Source of the DNA: Prochlorococcus sp. MIT 1341
GTDB taxonomy: Bacteria; Cyanobacteriota; Cyanobacteriia; PCC-6307; Cyanobiaceae
Length of the DNA stretch: 64,000 nucleotides
Assembly (NCBI RefSeq): GCF_034092415.1
Contig: NZ_CP139304.1
Coordinates: 1,410,001-1,474,000 of the forward strand
Reading direction: 5' to 3'
The notes beneath the pieces were generated by a model. It ran no database searches. It saw only the letters and a program-made list of their open reading frames with translations, and was not told the DNA's origin. The position numbers and the translations under genes are program-made. Position 1 is the stretch's first letter; each line of letters opens with the position of its first letter. Below, in pieces: positions 39,755-47,099 of the stretch.

Positions 39755-40888
39755 ATGCATGATCCGCGTCAGCGAGCCTGGTTAGAGGTAAATCCATCTG
39801 CTGTCGAAGCCAATACAAAGGCTATCAAGCAAGTGCTTTCGAAAGGTTGTGAGTTGATGGCAGTTGTTAAGGCAGATGGGTATGGACATGGTGCAGAAAC
39901 AGTTGCTAGGGCAGCTCTACGAGGAGGAGCTAGTGATCTAGGAGTAGCAACTTTGGATGAGGGGATTCAATTGCGTCAGGCTTCTATAGATGCTCCGATA
40001 CTTTTACTTGGAAATCTTTCAAGCCCTGAAGAATTAAGTGCTTGCCTTGATTGGCGATTAATGCCCACACTAAGCACTTTGAAACAGGCAATGCTTTGCC
40101 AAGATTTGGCTGAAGGGACAGGAAGCAAGTTCAAAGTTCACCTAAAGGTTGATACAGGTATGACCAGGTTGGGATGTGATATGAAAGAGGTTTTCTCTAT
40201 TGTTAATACTATTCAGAGATTCAGCAATTTGAATCTTAAAGGTGTTTACAGCCATCTTTCCATGGCTGATGGTGAGAGATATGGGAAGTCAGAAAGAATT
40301 ACTTCTGAGCAAAAGAGACGTTTTGAAAGTGTTTTGGAAATGCTTCCTCCTATGAAAAAAGAATTTTGTGTTCATATTGCTAATTCTGCGGGAACTTTAA
40401 GAGATCCTTCTTTGCATTACGACATGGTCCGTGTAGGCCTTGCATTGTATGGACATAGCCCAATAAAGGATTTAGAGCTTGACTTGAGCCTCAAGCCTGC
40501 GCTCGGAGTGAAGGCTCGTGTGGCCTTTATTAGAGATGTCCCTTCAGGAGTAGGGGTTAGCTATGGACATACATTTGTTACTCAACGTTCTAGTCGCTTG
40601 GCTGTAGTGGGAATAGGCTACGCGGATGGTGTTAGTAGAGCCCTTTCCGGTCAGATTTCAGCTTTGGTGAATGGAAAGTTCTTGCCCCAGGTGGGCTCTA
40701 TCACTATGGATCAATTAATGCTCGACATTACTGATTATCCAGATTTAAAGGTTGGAACCATTGTCACTATGCTTGGTCAAGATGGAGATCAGTTGATTAG
40801 TCCTAAGCAATGGAGTGACGTAAGTGGATCCATTCCTTGGGAGGTGCTTTGTGGGTTCAAAAACAGGTTGCCTCGGATTGTGATCTGA
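39755..40888 (+). CDS. alr: Alanine racemase
   Basis: Makes D-alanine for peptidoglycan. 377 residues. PLP lysine Lys39 lies in AVVKADGYGHG. The second catalytic base, Tyr, is in GVGVSYGHTF (about 268). The substrate/dimer segment GSITMDQLMLDIT is also present. A monocistronic gene, followed by tRNA-Ser. Confidence 0.96.
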   Translation: MHDPRQRAWLEVNPSAVEANTKAIKQVLSKGCELMAVVKADGYGHGAETVARAALRGGASDLGVATLDEGIQLRQASIDAPILLLGNLSSPEELSACLDWRLMPTLSTLKQAMLCQDLAEGTGSKFKVHLKVDTGMTRLGCDMKEVFSIVNTIQRFSNLNLKGVYSHLSMADGERYGKSERITSEQKRRFESVLEMLPPMKKEFCVHIANSAGTLRDPSLHYDMVRVGLALYGHSPIKDLELDLSLKPALGVKARVAFIRDVPSGVGVSYGHTFVTQRSSRLAVVGIGYADGVSRALSGQISALVNGKFLPQVGSITMDQLMLDITDYPDLKVGTIVTMLGQDGDQLISPKQWSDVSGSIPWEVLCGFKNRLPRIVI

Positions 40889-40947
40889 AGCATTTTCTTT
40901 TATTTTCTTCCCGGTAAGCCTGCAGTTGATAAGGTGGGCAGACCTCT

Positions 40948-41036
40948 GGAGAGGTGGCTGAGTGGTTGAAAGCGGCTCCCTGCTAAGGAGTTACAGGAGG
41001 CAACTCCTGTCGAGGGTTCGAATCCCTCCCTCTCCG
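40948..41036 (+). tRNA. tRNA-Ser(GCT)
   Basis: An 89-base class II tRNA. Acceptor GGAGAGG pairs perfectly with CCTCTCC. The anticodon loop CTGCTAA has anticodon GCT. A long variable arm (TACAGGAGGCAACTCCTGT region) forms a stem, and the T loop is GGTTCGAAT. Discriminator G; CCA not encoded. It borders the accessory stretch 41.1-44.4 kb; I saw no copy of its 3' end downstream that would mark an attachment-site pair. Confidence 0.97.
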
Positions 41037-41131
41037 TTCAAACAAATCCTTTATTTGTGGCTATTCAATAAAATTGAAGGTATCAACTCCTGATGTTTAA
41101 GTCACTCACTGGAATTAGCTGTTAACGAAGA

Positions 41132-41269
41132 TTATTTGGTGTATCCATAAATTGCTTGTTCTTCTGCTTCGACGATGTCCTCTTCATTTAGTGCATTAAC
41201 TTCTATATTTTTTGCTTCATAAGCTTGGCCACTGATAAGGTCTAATGCAAAAGTTGATAAAAAACTCAT
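41132..41269 (-). CDS. Small acidic hypothetical protein (45 residues)
   Basis: ORF of 45 codons from ATG 41269: a hydrophobic N-terminus (MSFLSTFALDLISG) and a strongly acidic C-terminal half (VNALNEEDIVEAEEQAIYGY). No obvious ribosome site. It occupies a gene-free gap and its composition looks protein-like (acidic helix ending in GYTK). I do not recognise a family. Next to tRNA-Ser and antisense to nothing. Confidence 0.5.
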   Translation of the reverse strand: MSFLSTFALDLISGQAYEAKNIEVNALNEEDIVEAEEQAIYGYTK

Positions 41270-41466
41270 GAGTCAAATCTAAGTAGAGACTATACATTCG
41301 CGTAAATTTTTTTTAAATCAATAGGAGATTATTCTCTATATTGGTTGCTTTTTGTTTTGAAACTTCAATGTTTTGGACCTAGAGAATGAATTTTCTTATC
41401 ACTCATAGAGATCAATACCTGGAATTGATTTCAAGGATGAGAGTTTAGGGATTTTTGTTCCTAGGG

Positions 41467-41478
41467 GGTGCTTGAATA
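41467..41478 (+). promoter_or_regulatory. Shared element GGTGCTTGAATA, copy 1
   Basis: Identical 12-base sequence found upstream of all three consecutive family genes. Here it is 26 bases before the GTG of the repeat-protein gene, within the longer match GGGTGCTTGAATAC shared with copy 2. TGC-TTGAAT could be an extended -10 promoter, or the element could act in a short 5' leader. Confidence 0.55.
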
Positions 41479-41504
41479 CATGGATATTTTTCGATCAAAT
41501 CTTA

Positions 41505-42782
41505 GTGGCGGAAATGACAGCAGCAGATCGCAAGGCTTTAGAAGCTAAGAAGTCATCAGAACGCAAAGCAGCGGAAGCCAAAAAGGCAGCTGAACGTAAA
41601 GCAGCTGAGGACCGTAAGGCAGCACAACGCAAAGCAGCCGAAGCCAAGAAGGTTGCAGAACGCAAAGCAGCTGAGGACCGTAAGGCAGCACAACGCAAAG
41701 CAGCTGAGGACCGTAAGGCAGCACAACGCAAAGCAGCTGAGGACCGTAAGGCAGCACAACGCAAAGCAGCCGAAGCCAAGAAGGTTGCAGAACGCAAAGC
41801 AGCTGAGGACCGTAAGGCTGTAGAAGCCAAAAAGGCAGCAGATCGTAAGGTTTTAGAAGCCAAGAAGGCAGCTGAGCGCAAAGCAGCTGAGGACCGTAAG
41901 GCTGTAGAAGCCAAAAAGGCAGCAGATCGCAAAGCAGCTGAGGACCGTAAGGCAGCAGATCGCAAAGCAGCTGAGGACCGTAAGGCAGCAGATCGCAAAG
42001 CAGCTGAGGACCGTAAGGCAGCAGATCGCAAAGCGGCTGAGGACCGTAAGGCTGTAGAAGCCAAAAAGGCAGCAGATCGTAAGGCTTTAGAAGCCAAGAA
42101 GGCAGCTGAGCGCAAAGCAGCTGAGGACCGTAAGGCAGCAGATCGCAAAGCGGCTGAGGACCGTAAGGCTGTAGAAGCCAAAAAGGCAGCAGATCGTAAG
42201 GCTTTAGAAGCTAAGAAGTCATCAGAACGCAAAGCAGCGGAAGCCAAAAAGGCAGCTGAACGTAAAGCAGCTGAGGACCGTAAGGCAGCACAACGCAAAG
42301 CAGCCGAAGCCAAGAAGGTTGCAGAACGCAAAGCAGCTGAGGACCGTAAGGCAGCACAACGCAAAGCAGCTGAGGACCGTAAGGCAGCAGATCGCAAAGC
42401 GGCTGAGGACCGTAAGGCTGTAGAAGCCAAGAAGGCAGCAGAACGCAAAGCAGCCGAAGCCAAGAAGGCAGCTGAGCGCAAAGCAGCTGAGGACCGTAAG
42501 GCTGTAGAAGCCAAGAAGGCAGCAGAACGCAAAGCAGCCGAAGCCAAGAAGGCAGCCGCTCAGAAGCAGAAGACTTCTGATGCCTTAAAGAAATCAGGAC
42601 GGTCCAATCAGCCTTCTAAAGCAAAGGAAAATAGGACGGTTTCTGAGAAGAAACGAGAAGGAAGGAATGAATTCTTGAGTGTTTCGGTCTATCTAAATAC
42701 AGGCAAAATCGCTGGTATTGTTTCAATCGGGGTTGTTGCTTCAGCTGTACTGATTACTGCGCTGACTTTCATTGCACGTTAA
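41505..42782 (+). CDS. Membrane-anchored Ala/Lys/Glu/Arg hendecad-repeat protein
   Basis: 425 residues, unknown function. Residues 1-9 (VAEMTAADR) precede a repeat array, about 10-353, built from six-residue (KAAEDR, KAAEAK) and five-residue (KAAQR, KAAER, KAADR) blocks, mostly alternating as 11-residue units. Then come a basic Ser/Lys linker and a C-terminal module, GRNEFLSVSVYLNT followed by one membrane helix ending FIAR. The array should be one long charged alpha helix or coiled coil. The module matches the other two family genes downstream. GTG 41505 was chosen because it mirrors the GTG starts of those genes; TTG 41472 and ATG 41514 are alternatives. Confidence 0.8.
   Translation: MAEMTAADRKALEAKKSSERKAAEAKKAAERKAAEDRKAAQRKAAEAKKVAERKAAEDRKAAQRKAAEDRKAAQRKAAEDRKAAQRKAAEAKKVAERKAAEDRKAVEAKKAADRKVLEAKKAAERKAAEDRKAVEAKKAADRKAAEDRKAADRKAAEDRKAADRKAAEDRKAADRKAAEDRKAVEAKKAADRKALEAKKAAERKAAEDRKAADRKAAEDRKAVEAKKAADRKALEAKKSSERKAAEAKKAAERKAAEDRKAAQRKAAEAKKVAERKAAEDRKAAQRKAAEDRKAADRKAAEDRKAVEAKKAAERKAAEAKKAAERKAAEDRKAVEAKKAAERKAAEAKKAAAQKQKTSDALKKSGRSNQPSKAKENRTVSEKKREGRNEFLSVSVYLNTGKIAGIVSIGVVASAVLITALTFIAR
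41532..42563 (+). repeat. In-frame 33-bp (18+15) coding repeat array
   Basis: About 1.03 kb of near-identical 18-bp and 15-bp blocks that encode KAAEDR/KAAEAK-type and KAAQR/KAAER-type units. They mostly alternate as 33-bp units, with several 51-bp (18+18+15) units. A 204-bp segment (41520-41723) recurs at 42186-42389 with a single mismatch (41531 C versus 42197 T), including the only two copies of the KSSER block. The high identity implies recent unequal recombination or slippage. Confidence 0.9.
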
Positions 42783-42856
42783 TGCAACTCTTGTGGGCGT
42801 TCTTTCTTGGACGTTTAAAGAAGAAGTTTTTTAATTCCAGCACTAAGTTCGCCCTG

Positions 42857-42868
42857 GGTGCTTGAATA
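42857..42868 (+). promoter_or_regulatory. Shared element GGTGCTTGAATA, copy 2
   Basis: Same 12-base element, 24 bases before the GTG of the second family gene. With flanks it shares GGGTGCTTGAATAC with copy 1. A good ribosome site (AGGAG) lies between it and the start. Confidence 0.55.
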
Positions 42869-42892
42869 CGCTCCTATTTCCAGGAGAAAATA

Positions 42893-43501
42893 GTGGTACG
42901 CGTTAGAGAGAGGGTTAAAGAAATTCTCGATTTTGCTAGAGCTGAGTCTCCATATCGATCTGCAAATAAAGGATGGATTACTGATGATGTCTTCTTGGAG
43001 TGGGGTTCACCTTCTAAAGCAGAATTAAAACAAGGAGATGAGGTTTTAGACATATCGGTTTATTGGAACCCGATAAACCAAATTATTTTGATTCTTTTTT
43101 CGGTGATTTTGTTAGCCACAATTTTGGTTTTTTTGGCAGTTTCTTTTACTCATGGAAGGCTTGACTTCTCTTCATGGTCAAAAGGGGAAATAGCTTTAAA
43201 TGACGTAGCCCAGGTTGAGGTTATTTCCTTAAAAGAGAAAGAACAAACTCCTGATTTCTCGCCACAAGACACACTCAATGAGGCTTCCTTACTGGCCAAT
43301 GCCGGTTCTATCGAAATCAAGGCCTCGGCTCCTGTTGAGATTGTTAACGCTGATTTAAAACCACTTCAAGAGGAGAGCTTGACTGTTTTAAAACCCACAG
43401 GGATTTCAGTTGCAAAACCTACCATGAAAACTCCTGCGAGAGATTTGTCGCAGGTAACGAGAGTTACAGCTGTGGACCTTTTTCAGACTAAAAAGCGATA
43501 G
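42893..43501 (+). CDS. Family gene 2: single-pass membrane protein with ISVYWN motif
   Basis: 202 residues, unknown function. Residues 1-46 form a charged, soluble N-terminal part. QGDEVLDISVYWN (47-59) directly precedes one membrane helix (about 62-84, LILFSVILLATILVFLAV). Residues 88-202 are an acidic to neutral soluble tail with Pro/Lys-rich VLKPTGISVAKPTMKTPAR. The QG-D/N-E-x3-ISVY-x-N motif before the helix is shared with the neighbours on each side. GTG 42893 has an AGGAG at a 6-base spacing. A TTTCTA/TAGAAA stem follows the stop. Confidence 0.75.
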   Translation: MVRVRERVKEILDFARAESPYRSANKGWITDDVFLEWGSPSKAELKQGDEVLDISVYWNPINQIILILFSVILLATILVFLAVSFTHGRLDFSSWSKGEIALNDVAQVEVISLKEKEQTPDFSPQDTLNEASLLANAGSIEIKASAPVEIVNADLKPLQEESLTVLKPTGISVAKPTMKTPARDLSQVTRVTAVDLFQTKKR

Positions 43502-43616
43502 GAATTTCTAGACATAGAAATGTTTCCTTTTCCAATCATGGGTTTTGTCAGGGATTGCCGAATTTTTTGTAGGAATTGTTTTACGAATACTCAATTTGTA
43601 CCTTCTGCCAAGGTGT

Positions 43617-43628
43617 GGTGCTTGAATA
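43617..43628 (+). promoter_or_regulatory. Shared element GGTGCTTGAATA, copy 3
   Basis: Third identical copy, 24 bases before the GTG of the 44-residue family gene. Sequence on both sides differs from copies 1 and 2, so the 12 bases are specifically conserved rather than part of a long duplication. Confidence 0.55.
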
Positions 43629-43652
43629 GTGGTGATTATTTAGGGTGATCAA

Positions 43653-43787
43653 GTGGCAGAAAAACAAGGCAATGAGTTGGCGACCATATCCGTTTATCTG
43701 AATACGCCAATAGCGGCGGTGCTTTTGGGGGTAGGGTTCATCGTTGGCTCAGTTTTGTTTGCTGGCGTAATGCTGATTGCTAGGTAA
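43653..43787 (+). CDS. Family gene 3: 44-residue ISVYLNT membrane protein
   Basis: 44 residues: VAEKQGNELATISVYLNT followed by one membrane helix and the end MLIAR. Its start (VAE) and its end (SVYLNT-helix-IAR) align with the first and last parts of the 425-residue repeat protein, which looks like this small protein with a long repeat inserted. GTG start; the ribosome site is weak. A weak intrinsic terminator follows at 43790. No known family was recognised. Confidence 0.7.
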   Translation: MAEKQGNELATISVYLNTPIAAVLLGVGFIVGSVLFAGVMLIAR

Positions 43788-43789
43788 CG

Positions 43790-43815
43790 CCAAAATCATT
43801 AGTTTGGGTTTTTTT
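43790..43815 (+). terminator. Intrinsic terminator after family gene 3
   Basis: CCAAA (43790-43794) pairs with TTTGG (43803-43807) around an 8-base loop; one G and then seven Ts (43809-43815) follow. A short but properly arranged rho-independent terminator 2 bases after the stop codon. Confidence 0.5.
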
Positions 43816-44436
43816 AGGCATAGCCTTGCTCTGTCTAGAAGATTGCAATGAAATGATTGGTTTATAAAGCAAACTTTCTTGGAGGCTTTGCACTGGTTTT
43901 AGGAAATCAAGGCAGGAAAGACAGTGTTTCTCTGCTTCAAATCTGTATTAGATAGATCCTCTGTATTGGCCCTTCTAAATGAAGAAGGGGGAGCATTGCT
44001 CCCCCTCACCCCTTGAGATCTGATTTGATTTCTACGTTCGATCTCGTTGGGTCCTAATCTTGTTCTAATCAAATTGGGCGAAGTAACCAATAGGCAAAAC
44101 TGCTTGTTTTTGCAAAAGTAGATAAAAGATATTTTGTTGCATCAGGAGCCTTTGCAGTTGTTTGCGATGGATTGTTGGCTTTCTAAGTTAGAACTATTTT
44201 TTCATTGAAATGAGACCTTTCCTATAAAAAACGATGCTTTCAGTCCCCTTTCGGAGAATGATGCTGGCAACTAAACTTCCTAATCTCACTGGTCAAAAGC
44301 GGTAGGTTCCACACTCTGCAGAATCCCCCTGTTTGACTGCAACCAGAAAAGTTCATGCAGTTACTGCATCTTGGGATTTTGAATGGCATATCGAATTAGT
44401 TCAAAACTCATATATATGGTCTATCACATTGGAAGG
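43816..44436. other. Gene-free stretch with one strong hairpin
   Basis: About 620 bases with no convincing coding ORF on either strand. The only clear structure is a 9-bp perfect hairpin at 43986-44006, AGGGGGAGC-ATT-GCTCCCCCT. Read on the minus strand it is followed by CTTCTTCATTT, so it could terminate transcripts coming from the beta-lactamase-like gene or an unannotated minus-strand RNA. Confidence 0.5.
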
Positions 44437-45327
44437 CTATTGGTCCTTAATTAGTTCGCTTGCGATTTCAGGAAGTAGAGATGTGTCTTTTGAACGCTCC
44501 CTGCCCACGCTGAATATCACCAATAGCGTTGGATCGCCTCCGGGTATTGAGAACCAAGCAGCATCATGCCTTGCAGTACTCATTAAGCCTGCTTTACTCC
44601 AAAGTTGAGACCCTTGAGGTAATCCCGCCCCGATAAATCCATCAATTTGATTATTTAGGTCATCTTGTCTTTGGAGGGGATCAATCGATCTTGATAGAAG
44701 TTCTCTTGTCCTTTTACAGGCATTGGGTGATAGAAATCCATTGGTCATAATGGCTTCTAGGAAGCGAGCTGTTCCAGATGTTGTGAGAGTATTTCGGTTG
44801 CTGTTGTTTTCTTGATAGAAATCACTATCCCGGCCATATGGACTATCTTCCCAAGTTTTTTGGCAACAATTACTTTCTTTTAGCTCTGGCCAACCAAGAC
44901 TAGACACCCATTGGTTAATAAGTTGACGTTGAAGTCTCCAGTTATTCCATCCCTCTCCAGCAAGTGATGGGCCACTTGTGGTTCCTGTAAGTAGATCAAC
45001 GATGAATCCTGTTGCATCATTGCTTGAATTTTTGATCATTGAAGCAAGAGCTCTTCTCATTTCAATGCTTTCTGGGATTAGGTCTTTTTGAATCCATGCT
45101 TCAGTAGCGACGGCATAAATCATTTTCACGACACTTGCTGGATAGAGAGGTTTTTTGCTAGCCCAGGAAGCGCCATAACCACTATTTGGTGCAGGGGTAG
45201 TGGATTTATACCTAACCCAAGTAATGGAGATGGTTTCATGGAGGCCAGGCCTCCCTCTGTTTTCAAGTCGGTCTAAAAGGTTGCCCAGTTGGGCATGCAT
45301 TGTCTCGTCGGGAAAGTAGAACGCCAT
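44437..45327 (-). CDS. Class A beta-lactamase-fold protein
   Basis: 296 residues from ATG 45327. Serine hydrolase motifs: PASVVKMIY gives the SxxK (Ser65-Lys68), NSSNDAT matches SxN, and LWSKAGLMS replaces KTG with KAG. All three are in order and spacing like class A beta-lactamases and related penicillin-interacting enzymes. No signal peptide is visible, and the Glu166 loop is not obvious, so a peptidoglycan-related or regulatory role is as likely as resistance. An upstream ATG (45354) would overlap the divergent NlpC/P60 gene. Confidence 0.8.
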   Translation of the reverse strand: MAFYFPDETMHAQLGNLLDRLENRGRPGLHETISITWVRYKSTTPAPNSGYGASWASKKPLYPASVVKMIYAVATEAWIQKDLIPESIEMRRALASMIKNSSNDATGFIVDLLTGTTSGPSLAGEGWNNWRLQRQLINQWVSSLGWPELKESNCCQKTWEDSPYGRDSDFYQENNSNRNTLTTSGTARFLEAIMTNGFLSPNACKRTRELLSRSIDPLQRQDDLNNQIDGFIGAGLPQGSQLWSKAGLMSTARHDAAWFSIPGGDPTLLVIFSVGRERSKDTSLLPEIASELIKDQ

Positions 45328-45344
45328 AGCGCTCGCTAAAGATA

Positions 45345-46097
45345 ATGTCGACACTACTCAAGCAATCTTCAAAAGACTTGTTCCCCTTAGGGAGTTATTG
45401 GGAATTAAAAAAAAGTGTTAACGGTTTTTCAAGTGTGTATGGGGATGTTCTGGCCACCCAGGCTTTAGAAGGTAGGAGTTTTGAGGTTTTGGAATACAGG
45501 GAAAATTTTAATAATCAGTTTTTATGTGATTACCTGAAAGTTCGTTTATTAGAAGATGGCTACATTTGTTGGTTTAGAATTACAGACCTTTTGGGACAAG
45601 TTTCTCAAAGCGTAAAGTTTGAACCAACTTTGCTTTCTTTTAAGCAAATACGTTCAAGAAATTTTCTTATTCTTGATTGGATTCAAGAATGTTCCAATCA
45701 ACCAAATAAATATTTGTGGGGTGGAACAACTGGTCCTGACTTTGATTGTTCAGGCCTTGTTCAGGCTTCATTTTCCAGTCAAGGTATTTGGGTCCCACGC
45801 GATGCTTATCAGCAGGAAGAATTCTCTATTTCATTGGAAGCTTCTCTGTATAACTTAGATTTGCTATGCCCTGGAGACCTTGTGTTTTTTGGAACTTCTT
45901 TAAGGTGTAATCATGTTGGTATCTACAAAGGAAATGGCTTCTATTGGCATAGTTCTGGTGTGGAGCATGGACACAATGGGATTGCATTAGACAGTTTGAC
46001 TTCTGTGGAAGCTGATAGTGTTGCCAGCTACTATCGTGAACATTTTCGTGGTGCAGGAAGAGTTGAGTGTTGTCACGATGGCACCACTCTTCCGTAA
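45345..46097 (+). CDS. NlpC/P60 peptidoglycan endopeptidase
   Basis: 250 residues: N-terminal SH3-like region (about 15-85), then an NlpC/P60 catalytic domain with Cys135 in DFDCSGLVQ, His190 in CNHVGIY and a third polar residue near His202. Predicted gamma-D-glutamyl-diamino acid endopeptidase acting on peptidoglycan stem peptides. No signal peptide is visible. It is divergent from the beta-lactamase-fold gene (17-base gap) and upstream of the glycosyltransferase gene, a small envelope group. Confidence 0.88.
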   Translation: MSTLLKQSSKDLFPLGSYWELKKSVNGFSSVYGDVLATQALEGRSFEVLEYRENFNNQFLCDYLKVRLLEDGYICWFRITDLLGQVSQSVKFEPTLLSFKQIRSRNFLILDWIQECSNQPNKYLWGGTTGPDFDCSGLVQASFSSQGIWVPRDAYQQEEFSISLEASLYNLDLLCPGDLVFFGTSLRCNHVGIYKGNGFYWHSSGVEHGHNGIALDSLTSVEADSVASYYREHFRGAGRVECCHDGTTLP

Positions 46098-46136
46098 TGC
46101 TTCCATCTATCTTGCAAAATACTGGGAATTATCGGG

Positions 46137-47099
46137 ATGACTTCGCCCAAAGAGCTTTCAGTAGTGGTGCCTATCTACAACGAGGAAGAGAGTTTGCCAG
46201 AGTTGGTGGATCAGCTTTTAGCTGCTTTGAGACCTGCTTTTGCAACTTTTGAAATAGTTCTGGTAAATGATGGTTCGACAGATCGCACGGCAGAAGTTTT
46301 GGCCGAGTTAAGTAATCAAGTTAAGGAAATAGTGGGAGTGCTTTTAAGAAAAAATTATGGGCAGACTGCTGCTATGGCAGCTGGTTTTGATATTGCCATT
46401 GGAGAGATAGTAGTGAGTTTAGATGGTGATCTTCAAAATGACCCTGCTGATATTCCACTTCTCGTTGACAAATTACGTGAGGGATATGATTTGGTTAGCG
46501 GTTGGCGTTACAAGCGTAAAGATTCTGCTTTGCAAAGAAAGTTGCCTTCAAAGATTGCGAATCGACTTATTGGTCGAGTTACAGGGGTAAGACTGCATGA
46601 TTATGGTTGCTCTTTAAAAGCATATCGAAAAGAAGTTCTTGCTGATATGAGGCTTTATGGGGAGCTTCATCGCTTTCTTCCTGTATTGGCAAACATCGAA
46701 GGGGCTCGTATAACCGAAGTTAAAGTGAATCATCGTGGCAGACGATATGGAACTAGCAAATATGGAATTGATAGGACTTTTAGGGTTTTGATGGATTTGC
46801 TTACGGTTTGGTTTTTGAAGAGTTTTTTGACTAGACCAATGTATGTCTTTGGGTTTGGAGGGTTGCTTGCAATAGCAGGAAGTCTTTTGGCAAGTTTTTA
46901 TTTGTTTGTAATCAAACTGATGGGAACTGATATTGGGAATCGTCCTCTTCTCACATTGGCCTTAGTGTTAGGCCTTGCTGGCGTTCAGCTGTTTTGCTTT
47001 GGCCTTTTAGGGGAGCTTCAGATGCGTACATATCATGAAAGCCAAGCAAGACCGATTTATCGCATTAGAGAGACATTACGGGGCAATACTTTCTCTTGA
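46137..47099 (+). CDS. Family 2 glycosyltransferase (polyprenyl-phosphate type)
   Basis: 320 residues. GT2 domain: VVVPIYNEEESLPEL, NDGSTDRT (44-51) and SLDGDLQNDP with the DxD at 96-98. Two C-terminal membrane helices (about 230-255 and 268-292) anchor it. The HDYGCSLKAYR and RYGTSKYG segments are typical of enzymes that transfer a sugar to undecaprenyl phosphate (DPM1/GtrB/ArnC group). Probable role in envelope glycan synthesis. Its 3' end overlaps the convergent HEAT-repeat gene by 43 bases. Confidence 0.92.
   Translation: MTSPKELSVVVPIYNEEESLPELVDQLLAALRPAFATFEIVLVNDGSTDRTAEVLAELSNQVKEIVGVLLRKNYGQTAAMAAGFDIAIGEIVVSLDGDLQNDPADIPLLVDKLREGYDLVSGWRYKRKDSALQRKLPSKIANRLIGRVTGVRLHDYGCSLKAYRKEVLADMRLYGELHRFLPVLANIEGARITEVKVNHRGRRYGTSKYGIDRTFRVLMDLLTVWFLKSFLTRPMYVFGFGGLLAIAGSLLASFYLFVIKLMGTDIGNRPLLTLALVLGLAGVQLFCFGLLGELQMRTYHESQARPIYRIRETLRGNTFS

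Noticed and set aside
41495-42547. 350-residue minus-strand ORF rich in ALRSAAFLAS repeats
   Set aside because: It is the antisense shadow of the coding repeat array; periodic sequence stays open in several frames. The plus frame has a conserved C-terminal module, the minus frame does not.
41532-42563. Regular 33-bp repeats suggesting a CRISPR array
   Set aside because: Repeats are contiguous, in frame and without unique spacers; no cas genes.
43899-44090. 63-residue minus ORF in the gene-free stretch
   Set aside because: Composition is not protein-like and it spans the strong hairpin.
40948-44436. Genomic island integrated at tRNA-Ser
   Set aside because: The position is suggestive, but no integrase and no duplicated tRNA 3' end were seen.
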